64,000 nt of DNA, from the NCBI GenBank assembly GCA_964479665.1, contig CAYZNN010000018.1, forward strand, positions 1 to 64,000. The letters run 5' to 3'. The notes beneath the pieces are model-generated. The model worked only from the letters and a program-made list of their open reading frames with translations. It had not been told where the DNA came from and did not search any database. Each line of letters opens with the position of its first letter. Within the stretch, counting starts at the first letter, position 1. A program made the position numbers and the translations under genes. Below are positions 35,166 through 44,580 of the stretch, in pieces. This DNA comes from UBA2287 sp964479665. Its GTDB lineage: Bacteria; Bacteroidota; Bacteroidia; Bacteroidales; Tenuifilaceae.

Positions 35166-36626
35166 GTGAAAACCCTACACCGATTCGTACTCCGCTCATA
35201 CCTAGGTCCTCTTATCATGACCTTCTTCATTGTCATGTTCATTCTGCTCATGCAGTTCCTATGGAAATACATCGACGATTTAGTGGGTAAGGGACTCGAG
35301 TTCAATGTAATTCTCGAACTACTACTCTACGCATCGGCTGGGCTTGTACCCATGGCTCTACCCCTTTCCACACTTTTAGCCTCGCTAATGACCATGGGAA
35401 ACTTTGGCGAGCACAACGAGCTGTTGGCCATGAAATCGGCTGGTATTTCCTTGCCTCGAATCATGAGCCCACTTATTGTTCTTACCATACTCATTTCGGT
35501 TGGCGGCTTCTTTTTCTCAAATAACGTACTACCCTACACCAACCTGAAAATTTCGAGCCTCCTGTACGATGTGAAGCAACAGCGCCCCGAACTTCAACTG
35601 AAGATAGGCGTGTTTAACAGCGACATTGAAGGCCTAAGCATTAAAATTGGCAGCAAGGATCCCAAAACCAACCTTATGCGCCGTATAATGATATACGACC
35701 ACCGCTCCAACGAAGGCAACCTGATGGTTACGGTTGCCGACTCGGGATACATGCGCATTACCGACGATAGCCAATACATGATTGTTACCCTTTTTAGCGG
35801 ATCGACCTACGAGGAGATTAGCGAAAACTCGCCAAACCGACGTCAGACCATTAAAAAATACCCCTCTCGAAACAACCGTTTTGAGCAGCAAGAAATGATA
35901 CTAGAACTTAAAGGATTCGGGTTGCAGCGAACCAACGAAGATTTCTTTAAAAGCAGCTTCCACGCTATGAACCTAAACCAGTTGGCCCGAACTGGCGATT
36001 CGCTTTTTCGCGATATCGACGATCGTACAAAGCAGGCTGTTAGGAATATGACCAACATTTCGCTACTTAAAAACCCCAATTGCATAAGCCATGGCTCATT
36101 GCGAAATCCAACCTATATCCTTAACCCCGATTCATTATTTAATTCGCTTAGCAGCGACTTGCAACTGAAAACCATTGAGCGAGCTATTGCCAACGCCCGA
36201 CAATCGAAAAATTACATTGTTTCGGTTAAAGACGATCTGTACCACAGGGGCAAGTATGCCGTTAGGCATATAGTTGAATGGCATCGGAAATTTACCCTTT
36301 CATTTGCCTGCTTCGTTTTCTTCTTCATTGGTGCACCTTTGGGAGCAATAATTCGAAAGGGCGGTTTGGGCATGCCCGTTGTGGTATCGGTTCTGTTCTT
36401 TGTTGTTTATTATATCATTTCACTCACTGGCGAAAAGTTTGCCCGCGAAATGATATGGGAAGTAAATACCGGAATGTGGGTTTCTTCCTTCATACTTCTT
36501 CCATTGGGCGTGTTCCTTTCGTACAAAGCCACTACCGACTCGGTAATTCTTAATGCCGACTTCTACATACTTTACATTAAAAAATTCTTCACATTTATTA
36601 GGAAGAATAAGCCCCAAAAGGCATGA
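35166..36626 (+). CDS. LptF/LptG (YjgP/YjgQ) family permease
   Basis: 486 residues, GTG start. Three membrane helices near each end (LIMTFFIVMFILLMQFLWKY, VPMALPLSTLLASLMTMGNFGEHNEL; later FACFVFFFIGAPLGAIIRKGGLGMPVVVSVLFFVVYYI) flank a periplasmic beta-jellyroll. This is the layout of the LPS-extracting ABC transporter subunits LptF/LptG. It is longer than the E. coli proteins (about 360) because the periplasmic part is extended, as is usual in Bacteroidota. Its last 4 bp overlap the start of a glycosyltransferase gene (ATGA), so the two are translationally coupled. Confidence 0.9.
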   Translation: MKTLHRFVLRSYLGPLIMTFFIVMFILLMQFLWKYIDDLVGKGLEFNVILELLLYASAGLVPMALPLSTLLASLMTMGNFGEHNELLAMKSAGISLPRIMSPLIVLTILISVGGFFFSNNVLPYTNLKISSLLYDVKQQRPELQLKIGVFNSDIEGLSIKIGSKDPKTNLMRRIMIYDHRSNEGNLMVTVADSGYMRITDDSQYMIVTLFSGSTYEEISENSPNRRQTIKKYPSRNNRFEQQEMILELKGFGLQRTNEDFFKSSFHAMNLNQLARTGDSLFRDIDDRTKQAVRNMTNISLLKNPNCISHGSLRNPTYILNPDSLFNSLSSDLQLKTIERAIANARQSKNYIVSVKDDLYHRGKYAVRHIVEWHRKFTLSFACFVFFFIGAPLGAIIRKGGLGMPVVVSVLFFVVYYIISLTGEKFAREMIWEVNTGMWVSSFILLPLGVFLSYKATTDSVILNADFYILYIKKFFTFIRKNKPQKA

Positions 36627-37834
36627 AAATACTGGTACTAGCCAACAAAGTTCCTTTTCCTCCTAAGGATGGAGGTGCCATAGCAACACAAAGCATAATT
36701 GCTGGACTGGCAAACAATGGAGCTCAAGTTACCGTACTGGCAATTAGTACTCCCAAGCATTGCACAAGCATTAGCGACCTTCCCCAATGGCTTACAAATA
36801 TTGCTAAATTTTACATTGTACACGTAAATACCAATATAAAACCCGTTAAGGCTTTTTTCAACTTGCTTTTTTCTACAAAGCCCTATAACGCGCAGCGTTT
36901 TGTAAACACGGAGGTAACCGAGCAGCTTGAGAACCTTTTAAAAAACAATCCGTTCGACCTGATTCAGCTTGAGGGACTATATATGGCCCCCTACATAGCA
37001 ACTGTTAGAAAGTACTCCTCTGCCCCTATTGCTCTGAGGGCTCACAATGTGGAATACGAAATATGGGAGCGCAGCGCACGCATTGAAACAAATTTTTTAA
37101 AAAAGTGGTATTTAAACAATTTGGCTAAAAGGGTTAAGCGCATGGAAACTCAATGTCTCAGAAGCATCGATTTGCTGGTTGCCATTTCTAAACGCGACGA
37201 GAAGATATTGCATCGCATGGGTTTCAATGGTCCCTCTACCACTTCGCAAACGGGCCTCGATGCCGAAAAGTTCCTTCCCTGCAAGCAACTGTCGCAACGT
37301 AATTCCCTATTCCATTTAGGTGGGCTCGACTGGTTGCCCAATCAGGAAGGGCTACTCTGGTTCCTTAATAAATGCTGGAAAGGGGTGCTCAGTTCGCAGG
37401 CCAATGCTAAATTTTATGTAGCTGGAAGGAATGCACCCGCCAGTTTTATTGATGAAATTACCAAATTTCCCAACGTAGAGTTCTGTGGAGAGGTCCCCAA
37501 CTCGCAGGAGTTCATTTGCTCAAAGGGCATTATGGTTGTTCCCCTGCTTTCGGGCAGCGGCATGCGAATAAAAATTGTAGAGGGCATGTTTTTGGGGAGA
37601 GCCATTGTAAGCACTTCTATAGGGGCCGAAGGTATTGAAGTGGAAAATGGTAAGCACATGCTAATTGCCAACGATCCAGAAGAGGTAGCCAAGCAAATAA
37701 TTGAGTGCTTAACAAACCACAATTTAGCGGCTAACTTGGGTACCAATGCCCGCAATTTTGCGCTTGCCCATTTCGACAACAACTCCATTTGCGAGCAATT
37801 ACTACATTTCTACAAATTGGCTTGCGCCAAATAG
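36623..37834 (+). CDS. Glycosyltransferase, GT4-like (GT-B fold)
   Basis: 403 residues. The N-terminal Rossmann part is seen in ILVLANKVPFPPKDGGAIATQSIIAGLANNGAQVTVLA. The C-terminal nucleotide-sugar site is in VPLLSGSGMRIKIVEGMFLGRAIVSTSIGAEGIEV, the usual GT4/GT1 signature. It probably adds a sugar in cell-envelope glycan synthesis. It overlaps the LptF/G-type gene by 4 bp, which agrees with an envelope-polysaccharide role. Acceptor unknown. Confidence 0.88.
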   Translation: MKILVLANKVPFPPKDGGAIATQSIIAGLANNGAQVTVLAISTPKHCTSISDLPQWLTNIAKFYIVHVNTNIKPVKAFFNLLFSTKPYNAQRFVNTEVTEQLENLLKNNPFDLIQLEGLYMAPYIATVRKYSSAPIALRAHNVEYEIWERSARIETNFLKKWYLNNLAKRVKRMETQCLRSIDLLVAISKRDEKILHRMGFNGPSTTSQTGLDAEKFLPCKQLSQRNSLFHLGGLDWLPNQEGLLWFLNKCWKGVLSSQANAKFYVAGRNAPASFIDEITKFPNVEFCGEVPNSQEFICSKGIMVVPLLSGSGMRIKIVEGMFLGRAIVSTSIGAEGIEVENGKHMLIANDPEEVAKQIIECLTNHNLAANLGTNARNFALAHFDNNSICEQLLHFYKLACAK

Positions 37835-37887
37835 AAGTTTTTGCATATTAGTGACTTTTTACATGCCCCAAAGGCAATTCTTTTTTC

Positions 37888-37895
37888 TATTTTTG
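37888..37895 (+). promoter_or_regulatory. -7 box for the GT2-ribBA-fmt genes
   Basis: TATTTTTG, 28 nt upstream of the GTG start at 37924. Confidence 0.5.
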
Positions 37896-37923
37896 CCATC
37901 TGTAAATAAATAGCCCTATTAGC

Positions 37924-39087
37924 GTGGAAATTGTCTTTTGGTTATCGGTTGCTCTAATTTTTCACTCATACGTATTGTACCCTACAATACTTTGGCTGTT
38001 CGCATGCAAAAAAAAGCCCCGAACCAACACCTACCATTTATCCGACGAACTCCCCACCGTATCGGTAATTATGGCAGCCCACAACGAGGCGCTGGTTATA
38101 GGAAGCAAAATTGACAGCGTATTCAGCACATCCTACCCTGCGCACAAGGTGGAACTGCTTGTGGGTTCCGACTGTTCAACCGATGCTACTAACGGTATTG
38201 TAAAGGCAAAAGCCGAACACTTTGGCCGCATTACCTTTCTTGAATTTAGCCAGCGGCAAGGGAAGGCCAACATAATGAACCAGCTGCTCGACAAGGCAAA
38301 GGGCGACATTATTGTATCCACCGATGCCAATGTTATGCTCAATGAACATACGCTTTTCAACGCTATAAAATATTTTAAGGACGATAATATTGGCCTGGTA
38401 GACACCCGAATGACCAACACGGGCATTAAAAGCGAGGGCATTTCGTTTCAGGAAAGCAGCTACATATCTCGCGAAGTTATTATTAAGTACCGCGAGGGGT
38501 TACTTTGGGGTGCCATGATGGGACCCTTTGGAGGCTGCTTTGCCATTCGCAAATCGGTGTACCATAAAGTGCCCCGCAATTTTTTCATGGACGATTTTTA
38601 CATCAACATGAAAGTGCTTGAGGCAGGCAAAGCAACCATTAACAGCCTCGAAGCAACGGTTACCGAGGATGTTTCGAATAATTTGAAGGAGGAGTTCCGT
38701 CGAAAAATTCGCATTTCTATAGGAAACTTCCAGAACCTTTCGGTTTTTTACAGGTTGCTTTGGCCGCCCTTCAGTGGAAGAAGTTTCGCTTTTCTATCGC
38801 ATAAGGTGTTGCGCTGGTTTGGTCCTACTTTCATTCTTTTAGCGCTTTGGTTCAATGCAGCATTGGCTTTAGGTAGCGTTTTTTATCAAATTTTACTTGC
38901 AGCACATATTGCGGCTCTTTTCGTTCCGCTTTTCGATTTCGTTTTTCGTACCTTTGGGGTGAATTTCAAACTGTTTCGGTTTGCAACCCATTTTTACAGC
39001 ATGAACCTAGCTCTACTTATTGGGCTTTTCAAATTTTTAAAAGGAGTTAAAAGCAATGTTTGGCAACCAACCCAAAGGCTCCAGTAG
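37924..39087 (+). CDS. Membrane glycosyltransferase family 2
   Basis: 387 residues, GTG start. An N-terminal helix (EIVFWLSVALIFHSYVLYP) is followed by a GT-A domain: VSVIMAAHNEALVIGSKIDSV, the DxD-type STDAN, GPFGGCFAIRKSVY, and RRKIRISIGNFQNL in place of the usual QxxRW. Three or four C-terminal helices follow. It resembles processive polysaccharide synthases (icaA/HA-synthase type), but the altered final motif argues for caution about processivity. Its end overlaps ribBA by 32 bp in another frame. Confidence 0.88.
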   Translation: MEIVFWLSVALIFHSYVLYPTILWLFACKKKPRTNTYHLSDELPTVSVIMAAHNEALVIGSKIDSVFSTSYPAHKVELLVGSDCSTDATNGIVKAKAEHFGRITFLEFSQRQGKANIMNQLLDKAKGDIIVSTDANVMLNEHTLFNAIKYFKDDNIGLVDTRMTNTGIKSEGISFQESSYISREVIIKYREGLLWGAMMGPFGGCFAIRKSVYHKVPRNFFMDDFYINMKVLEAGKATINSLEATVTEDVSNNLKEEFRRKIRISIGNFQNLSVFYRLLWPPFSGRSFAFLSHKVLRWFGPTFILLALWFNAALALGSVFYQILLAAHIAALFVPLFDFVFRTFGVNFKLFRFATHFYSMNLALLIGLFKFLKGVKSNVWQPTQRLQ

Positions 39088-40306
39088 CCTGAATACCATA
39101 GAAGAAGCCCTAGACGACCTCAGAAATGGGAAGATACTGATTGTTGTTGACGATGAGGACCGTGAAAACGAGGGCGACTTTGTATGTGCCGCCGAACTGG
39201 TTACCACCGAAATGGTAAACTTTATGGCCAAGCATGGTCGCGGCCTCATTTGCGCTCCCCTTTCGGAAAGCCGATGCAGCGAACTGGAATTGAACCTTAT
39301 GGTGGGCAACAACACTGCGCTTCACCAAACTGCATTTACCGTTTCGGTGGACTTATTGGGACAGGGCTGCACAACGGGCATATCGGCCTACGACAGGGCA
39401 AAAACGCTTCGGGCGCTGGTCGATCCGGCCACCAAACCCGAAGACCTAGCCCGACCCGGTCATATTTTTCCGCTTATGGCTCGCGAAAAAGGCGTTCTTC
39501 GCAGGGCCGGACATACCGAAGCAGTAGTTGACTTAACCCGCATGGCGGGTCTCAAGCCCGGCGGTGTGCTTGTTGAAATTATGAACGACGATGGCTCCAT
39601 GGCGCGACTTCCCGAACTGCTCGAAATAGCCAAAAAGTTCAAATTAAAAATAATATCCATTCAGGACCTTATAGCATACCGCTTACAATTCGAAAAAATA
39701 ATTGATAAGGGTGCCCGTGTTAAAATGCCCACCGATTTTGGAATATTCGATCTGATTCCTTTCCGTCAGAAATCGAACAAACTCGAGCATGTTGCACTGG
39801 TAAAGGGAACCTGGGCCGACGATGAGCCAATTCTGGTACGGGTACACTCGTCGTGCGTTACGGGCGATATTTTCAATTCGCAACGTTGCGACTGCGGTTT
39901 GCAACTGAAAAAGGCCATGGAAATGATTGAGAGAGAGGGCAAGGGCGTTCTGGTATACTTAAACCAGGAAGGTCGCGGCATTGGCCTCTTTAATAAAATT
40001 CATGCTTATAAACTGCAGGAAGATGGGCTCGACACAGTTGAAGCCAACATTGAACTGGGCTTTGAACCCGATGAGCGCGACTACGGGGTTGGCGCAAGCA
40101 TTCTGCACGAACTAGGCGTTCGCAAAATGCGACTCATATCTAACAATCCCGTAAAAAGAAAAGGCCTAGAGGGTTACGGCCTCGAGATAATTGAGAATAT
40201 CCCTCTCGAGGTACAACCTACCCCCTACAACGAGTTTTACCTGCAAACCAAACGCGATAAAATGGGGCATCTCATTCTAATGCCCCCCCAAAAAATCAAC
40301 GAGTAG
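39056..40306 (+). CDS. ribBA: Bifunctional 3,4-dihydroxy-2-butanone-4-phosphate synthase / GTP cyclohydrolase II
   Basis: 416 residues, two riboflavin-pathway enzymes fused. The N half is RibB (DDEDRENEGDFVCAAE, HGRGLICAPL, RAGHTEAVVDL). The C half, from about residue 215, is RibA with the zinc site SQRCDCGLQL and the GTP site NQEGRGIGL. It supplies both branches of lumazine synthesis. The ATG at 39056 lies inside the preceding gene but fits the family's N-terminus. Confidence 0.97.
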   Translation: MFGNQPKGSSSLNTIEEALDDLRNGKILIVVDDEDRENEGDFVCAAELVTTEMVNFMAKHGRGLICAPLSESRCSELELNLMVGNNTALHQTAFTVSVDLLGQGCTTGISAYDRAKTLRALVDPATKPEDLARPGHIFPLMAREKGVLRRAGHTEAVVDLTRMAGLKPGGVLVEIMNDDGSMARLPELLEIAKKFKLKIISIQDLIAYRLQFEKIIDKGARVKMPTDFGIFDLIPFRQKSNKLEHVALVKGTWADDEPILVRVHSSCVTGDIFNSQRCDCGLQLKKAMEMIEREGKGVLVYLNQEGRGIGLFNKIHAYKLQEDGLDTVEANIELGFEPDERDYGVGASILHELGVRKMRLISNNPVKRKGLEGYGLEIIENIPLEVQPTPYNEFYLQTKRDKMGHLILMPPQKINE

Positions 40307-40307
40307 C

Positions 40308-41255
40308 ATGAGCCAAGGTCCCTCAATTGTTTTCATGGGAACTCCCCAATTTGCCGTTGAACCCCTCAAGGCCATAATTAAAGGAGGTTACAATGTTAGT
40401 GCCGTTGTAACAGTGCCCGATAAGCCCGCTGGCAGAGGTTTGAGCCTATCCCAATCGCCAGTTAAGGTTTTTGCTCAGGAAAATGGGCTGAGGTTGCTTC
40501 AACCCGAAAAACTTCGAAGCGAAGATTTCATCAACGAACTTGCACGCATTGCTCCCGATATTATTGTAGTTATTGCTTTCCGTATGCTACCAGAGTCGGT
40601 TTGGAGCATTGCCAAATTGGGGACTTTCAACTTACACGCATCGCTATTGCCCCAATATAGGGGTGCTGCTCCCATTAACTGGGCTATTATAAATGGCGAT
40701 CGCCAAACGGGGATTACAACATTTTTAATCGATAACCAGATTGATACCGGAAGCGTTCTTTTTCAGGAGACCACAGATATAAAGCCAAACGAAACTGCCG
40801 GAGAACTGCACGACCGGTTGATGGAGATGGGAGGCTCATTGGTTATTAAAACCATCGATGCGCTTTATAAAGGGGGTTTTGAAGCTCTGCCCCAAAGCCA
40901 ATTATTGGGAATGGGCCAATATGTAAAAATGGCCCCAAAAATATTTAAAGAAACTTGCCAAATCGTTTGGACCAAACCAGCCCAGGAGGTTCATAACCAC
41001 ATTCGGGGTCTAAGCCCTTACCCGGGTGCTTGGAGCCGCGTAGCTTTACCTGATGGCAGCCAAACCACAGCTAAAATTCTAATGAGCCAACTTGCCGAAG
41101 GCAATAGCCTAAACCCAGAAAATTGCCCATTATTGGTGCCTTGTGGTATTGGCGCTGTGTGCATTAAACAAATTCAACTTGCCGGAAAGAAAACCATGCC
41201 AGCAGCCGATTTCCTGCGTGGTCTTCGTGGCAATGGTACACTAACCTTTAGTTAA
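40308..41255 (+). CDS. fmt: Methionyl-tRNA formyltransferase
   Basis: 315 residues, normal length. It formylates Met-tRNA(fMet) with 10-formyl-tetrahydrofolate. Family landmarks are VFMGTPQFAVEPLKAI, VTVPDKPAGRG, the active-site segment FNLHASLLPQYRGAAPINWAI and the C-terminal domain with IRGLSPYPGAWS. It starts 1 bp after ribBA. The initiator tRNA gene lies elsewhere in this window (57910-57982). Confidence 0.97.
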   Translation: MSQGPSIVFMGTPQFAVEPLKAIIKGGYNVSAVVTVPDKPAGRGLSLSQSPVKVFAQENGLRLLQPEKLRSEDFINELARIAPDIIVVIAFRMLPESVWSIAKLGTFNLHASLLPQYRGAAPINWAIINGDRQTGITTFLIDNQIDTGSVLFQETTDIKPNETAGELHDRLMEMGGSLVIKTIDALYKGGFEALPQSQLLGMGQYVKMAPKIFKETCQIVWTKPAQEVHNHIRGLSPYPGAWSRVALPDGSQTTAKILMSQLAEGNSLNPENCPLLVPCGIGAVCIKQIQLAGKKTMPAADFLRGLRGNGTLTFS

Positions 41256-41257
41256 TT

Positions 41258-42205
41258 CTATTCGTTGGCAGGGATACGTTTTCTAAGGTATAATTTCTGT
41301 CCTACTTCGGCCTCAGTTCCCTCAACCATTCTATTCTTTTGGTAAAGCTTCTTCAGCCTAATGCCATAGGTTTGCGAAATGCTCCACATGGTTTCACCTT
41401 CCTCCACAACATGGAAAGCGTGGTTTACCTCGGCTTTTCTTCGCTTGGGCTGAATATAAAGTTCCTGACCCGGCTCCAACTTAACGTTGCGATCAATATC
41501 GTTATATTTAGCCAGTTGCCATGGTAAAAGTTGCAGCTCTTTGGTTAGCGATTGGTATGTATCACCTTCCTTAACCTTTATATATTTAATTCTGTTTCGC
41601 ATAAAAACGCCACGCTCCTTAAATAAATCTATGGTGAAGTTGTCGGCATCGATTCGTTGACCCATTCCTTTGGTGGGCGACTCCACTTCAACCACTACAC
41701 CCGAATCGAATCTATTCAACCTATTATCCTCAATAATTTTAATGAGCATTTCGCCGTAACGAGGATTTGTGGCATAGCCTGCCTTTTTCAACCCATGCGC
41801 CCAACCCTTGTAATCAGTTGGTTGTAAATCGAAAAGGAAGGCATACCTTCGGGCTCCCCGAAGAAATTCTGAATGGTCGCGAAACGAATGTTCCACCGAA
41901 GAATACTTTCTAAAGCACTCTCCCTTTGCATCGTCGTCGTGGTATATTTTGGGGCCATTCCAGGTTTTATGGCACTTTATTCCGAAATGGTTATTGGCCT
42001 TCACGGCCAAAGTGCTATTTCCATTGTCGCTCTCGAGCATCCCCTGAGCTAGTATAATACTTGCAGGTACTCCGTGCTGTTTCATTTGCCTTACGGCCAT
42101 TGTGCTATATAAATTTATGTACTCATCGCGAGTAATTTTTCGCTGTGCTAATAGCGATTGACCAAACAACAGAAGTGCAATGAGTAAAATATGCTTTCGA
42201 GCCAT
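41258..42205 (-). CDS. Secreted glucosaminidase (FlgJ-type) with two LysM domains
   Basis: 315 residues with a signal peptide (KHILLIALLLFGQSLLAQ). The glucosaminidase domain (about 25-165) has the catalytic Glu region QGMLESDNGNSTLAVKANNHFGIKCH and GYATNPRYGEMLIKIIE. Two LysM peptidoglycan-binding repeats follow (YIKVKEGDTYQSLTKEL and FHVVEEGETMWSISQTYG). It trims peptidoglycan between sugars. It is convergent with fmt (2-bp gap). Confidence 0.92.
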   Translation of the reverse strand: MARKHILLIALLLFGQSLLAQRKITRDEYINLYSTMAVRQMKQHGVPASIILAQGMLESDNGNSTLAVKANNHFGIKCHKTWNGPKIYHDDDAKGECFRKYSSVEHSFRDHSEFLRGARRYAFLFDLQPTDYKGWAHGLKKAGYATNPRYGEMLIKIIEDNRLNRFDSGVVVEVESPTKGMGQRIDADNFTIDLFKERGVFMRNRIKYIKVKEGDTYQSLTKELQLLPWQLAKYNDIDRNVKLEPGQELYIQPKRRKAEVNHAFHVVEEGETMWSISQTYGIRLKKLYQKNRMVEGTEAEVGQKLYLRKRIPANE

Positions 42206-42222
42206 TTCAACGATTTTGGTTG

Positions 42223-42230
42223 CAAACCTA
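42223..42230 (-). promoter_or_regulatory. -7 box for the glucosaminidase gene
   Basis: TAGGTTTG on the minus strand, 18 nt before the ATG. Confidence 0.5.
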
Positions 42231-42346
42231 CACCAATTTTCAAAAAAAATTGCAACCTGTGGTTGGAATTGCCTTTAAAAAATGTAAAAATGGATTCGAG
42301 ATACCGATTTTTGGGATTATTTGAATGAAATATTGTAAAAAAAAGT

Positions 42347-42354
42347 TAGGTTTG
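42347..42354 (+). promoter_or_regulatory. -7 box for cdd
   Basis: TAGGTTTG, 26 nt before the ATG at 42381. Confidence 0.5.
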
Positions 42355-42380
42355 TGTTCATAAGGCATTAAACCAATCGT

Positions 42381-42875
42381 ATGGCCGAATACAAGAATGT
42401 TTCATTCCGTTATACGGAATTTCAATCGGTAGATTCTCTTCCAAAAGAGTATCATGAATTGGCTCAAAAAGCCATTGAAGCCCAGAAATCGAGCTACTCA
42501 CCGTACTCGCACTTTTCGGTAGGTGCCGCATTACTCCTCGAAAATGGTGAAGTTATTTGTGGTAGCAACCAGGAAAATGGTGCCTTCCCATCGGGGCTTT
42601 GCGCCGAAAGGGTAGCCCTTTTTTATGCCGGAACCCGATTCCCGGGTGTAAGGGTTGTTGCAATGGCTGTTTCGGCCAACTTCAAAGGGAATAACACCTC
42701 TGAGCCCATTTCGCCCTGTGGAGCATGCCGGCAGGTGATGCTCGAAACCCGTAACAACGGACAAAAACCAATGGCAATAATTATGATTGGCCAAAAGCGG
42801 GTTTACCTAATCGACGATTGCTTGCACCTGTTACCCTTCAGCTTCTCTAAGGTTGATGAGGCCATTAAGGGCTAG
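42381..42875 (+). CDS. cdd: Cytidine deaminase
   Basis: 164 residues. It hydrolyses (deoxy)cytidine to (deoxy)uridine. The zinc motif is complete: CAERVALF (catalytic Glu next to the zinc ligand) and PCGACRQVM. SSYSPYSHFSVGAALLLENGEVICGSNQEN is the substrate-binding start of the domain. The last 4 bp overlap the end of the convergent cyclase gene. Confidence 0.95.
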   Translation: MAEYKNVSFRYTEFQSVDSLPKEYHELAQKAIEAQKSSYSPYSHFSVGAALLLENGEVICGSNQENGAFPSGLCAERVALFYAGTRFPGVRVVAMAVSANFKGNNTSEPISPCGACRQVMLETRNNGQKPMAIIMIGQKRVYLIDDCLHLLPFSFSKVDEAIKG

Positions 42876-44479
42876 AAAGCCGCAATTATTTTCCGTAACT
42901 CTGCGTTCGGTATGTATCCCTCATCATCCTCAGAGTACTCGGGCTTAATGCGTTGCACATAGAACATGTCGATTTCTCCAATGTTTTTTGCCGGAAACTT
43001 CCCCCTGTAGTTGCAATCGATATAATTTTTAATGTATTCGTGAGTAGCCTGCGACACGTTCACCATACCCGGATCGCTTGCAGTTTCCATTCGGCTTGCC
43101 AAATTTACCGTATCGCCCCAAATGTCGTATGCAAAACGCTTTTTGCCAATTACCCCTCCGGCTAGTGGGCCGGTATGTATACCAATTCGAATACGCCAAA
43201 CGGGTCTTCCATCGTCCTGGCATTTAATTGCCTGTTCCTCAACAAACTTTTGCATTTTAAGGGCTGCAATTACAGCATCGAACGGATGGCTCTTATTGGT
43301 TTGGGGCACACCCCCAACGCACATGTAGCAATCGCCAATGGTTTTAATTTTTTCGAGGTAGTGCTGGGTTGTAATTTCATCGAACTTTTCGAAGTAGAAA
43401 CCAAGCACATCGAGCAAATCCTCAATCTCCTCGTACATGCTCGAAATTCGGGAAAAACCAACAAAGTCGGCAAACATAACCGATGCTTCCTTAAACTTTT
43501 TGGGTTTTACAAAACCCTTCTTTTTAAGTTGGTGGGCCGTTGTAGCTGGCAGAATGGCATGCAGAAGATTCTCCGACTTTTGCATCTCCTCTTCCAGCGA
43601 GGCTTTCTGGCTTTCAATCTGGTTTCTTTGGTCGTCGAGCAGTTCGTTGGCCTTTTCTAAATGCTCCGCTATGGAAAGTAAATGGTCGTTCTTTTCAATT
43701 AGTTCCTCTTCGGTGCGTTTCAATTCGGTTATGTCGGTTTCAATGGCGATTATTTTATTGAAATTACCATTGGGGTCGTAAATGGGAGTAAGCGATGTTT
43801 GTATAAACTTTCGCTCATTATTGGGTGTAATCCAAAGGGAATCGTAAACCACATACTCTCCATTGTCGCGGCATCGCTGCATGGCATTTCGGGTAACCTG
43901 CTTCATGTTCGATTCGAACAGGTTGTTGCCAAACGACACCTTAAACTCATCCAAATTGCAACCGTATAGTTTTTCAAAACCATCGTTGGCCCAAATCATT
44001 TCGCCATCTCTATCGATTATTACAAGCGAATTGCCTGCCATGCTAGCAGCTTGGGTTATGTAACCAAATTGCTCCGATTGCTGGAGAAGCTTCGAAACCC
44101 ACTTGGTTCTTTCTACCCCCAGCTCAATTCGGAGTAAAAACTGCTCAGAATTGAGCGGTAACATTATAAAATCTTCGATGCCAAAATTCAGCAGTGAAAC
44201 TAATTGGGACTTTTCAAAATTTGAAACCAGAAGAATTAATGAAACCCCAGCTGTTTTTGGATTTGTTTTCAGTGTGTTGAGCAAAGCAACCAAATTTTCA
44301 CCTTCAAATTCCTGGTCGATAAGTACAAGGCTGGGCCGGTGGCTTGAAAGCAATTCTTCCAGTTGCCCCGTTTTCTGTGCGCCAATCAAATGAAAGCCAA
44401 CCGGCGATGAGGCTAGCACAGATTCGATGTGCTGCTTAATTTCGGCTGATTCTGAAAGAAGTAATATGACTGGCTCCAT
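42872..44479 (-). CDS. Receiver-PAS-adenylate cyclase (class III)
   Basis: 535 residues. There is an N-terminal receiver-like domain (VLIDQEFEG carries the Asp), then a PAS domain (VIIDRDGEMIWANDGFEKLYG ... ETDITELKRTEEELIEK), a coiled coil and a class III cyclase domain. Metal-binding Asps are in FADFVGFSRISSMY and IGDCYMCVGG. The adenine-selecting pair is Lys in EKIKTIGD and Asp in AYDIWGDTVNLASRMET, which points to cAMP rather than cGMP. No membrane helix, so it is a soluble sensor. No cognate kinase is adjacent. Confidence 0.9.
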   Translation of the reverse strand: MEPVILLLSESAEIKQHIESVLASSPVGFHLIGAQKTGQLEELLSSHRPSLVLIDQEFEGENLVALLNTLKTNPKTAGVSLILLVSNFEKSQLVSLLNFGIEDFIMLPLNSEQFLLRIELGVERTKWVSKLLQQSEQFGYITQAASMAGNSLVIIDRDGEMIWANDGFEKLYGCNLDEFKVSFGNNLFESNMKQVTRNAMQRCRDNGEYVVYDSLWITPNNERKFIQTSLTPIYDPNGNFNKIIAIETDITELKRTEEELIEKNDHLLSIAEHLEKANELLDDQRNQIESQKASLEEEMQKSENLLHAILPATTAHQLKKKGFVKPKKFKEASVMFADFVGFSRISSMYEEIEDLLDVLGFYFEKFDEITTQHYLEKIKTIGDCYMCVGGVPQTNKSHPFDAVIAALKMQKFVEEQAIKCQDDGRPVWRIRIGIHTGPLAGGVIGKKRFAYDIWGDTVNLASRMETASDPGMVNVSQATHEYIKNYIDCNYRGKFPAKNIGEIDMFYVQRIKPEYSEDDEGYIPNAELRKIIAAF

Positions 44480-44580
44480 TTTGCTAATAAAACACCACTA
44501 ATATATAAAAACAAACTGCCACATTGAAATGGCAAAGCAATATAGAGGGAAACTATTTCGAAGGTTTGCTATTTATATTT

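Noticed and set aside
43175..43660. 161-codon plus-strand reading frame inside the cyclase gene
   Set aside because: It lies opposite the clearly conserved cyclase domain and has no recognisable family; overlapping-frame artefact.
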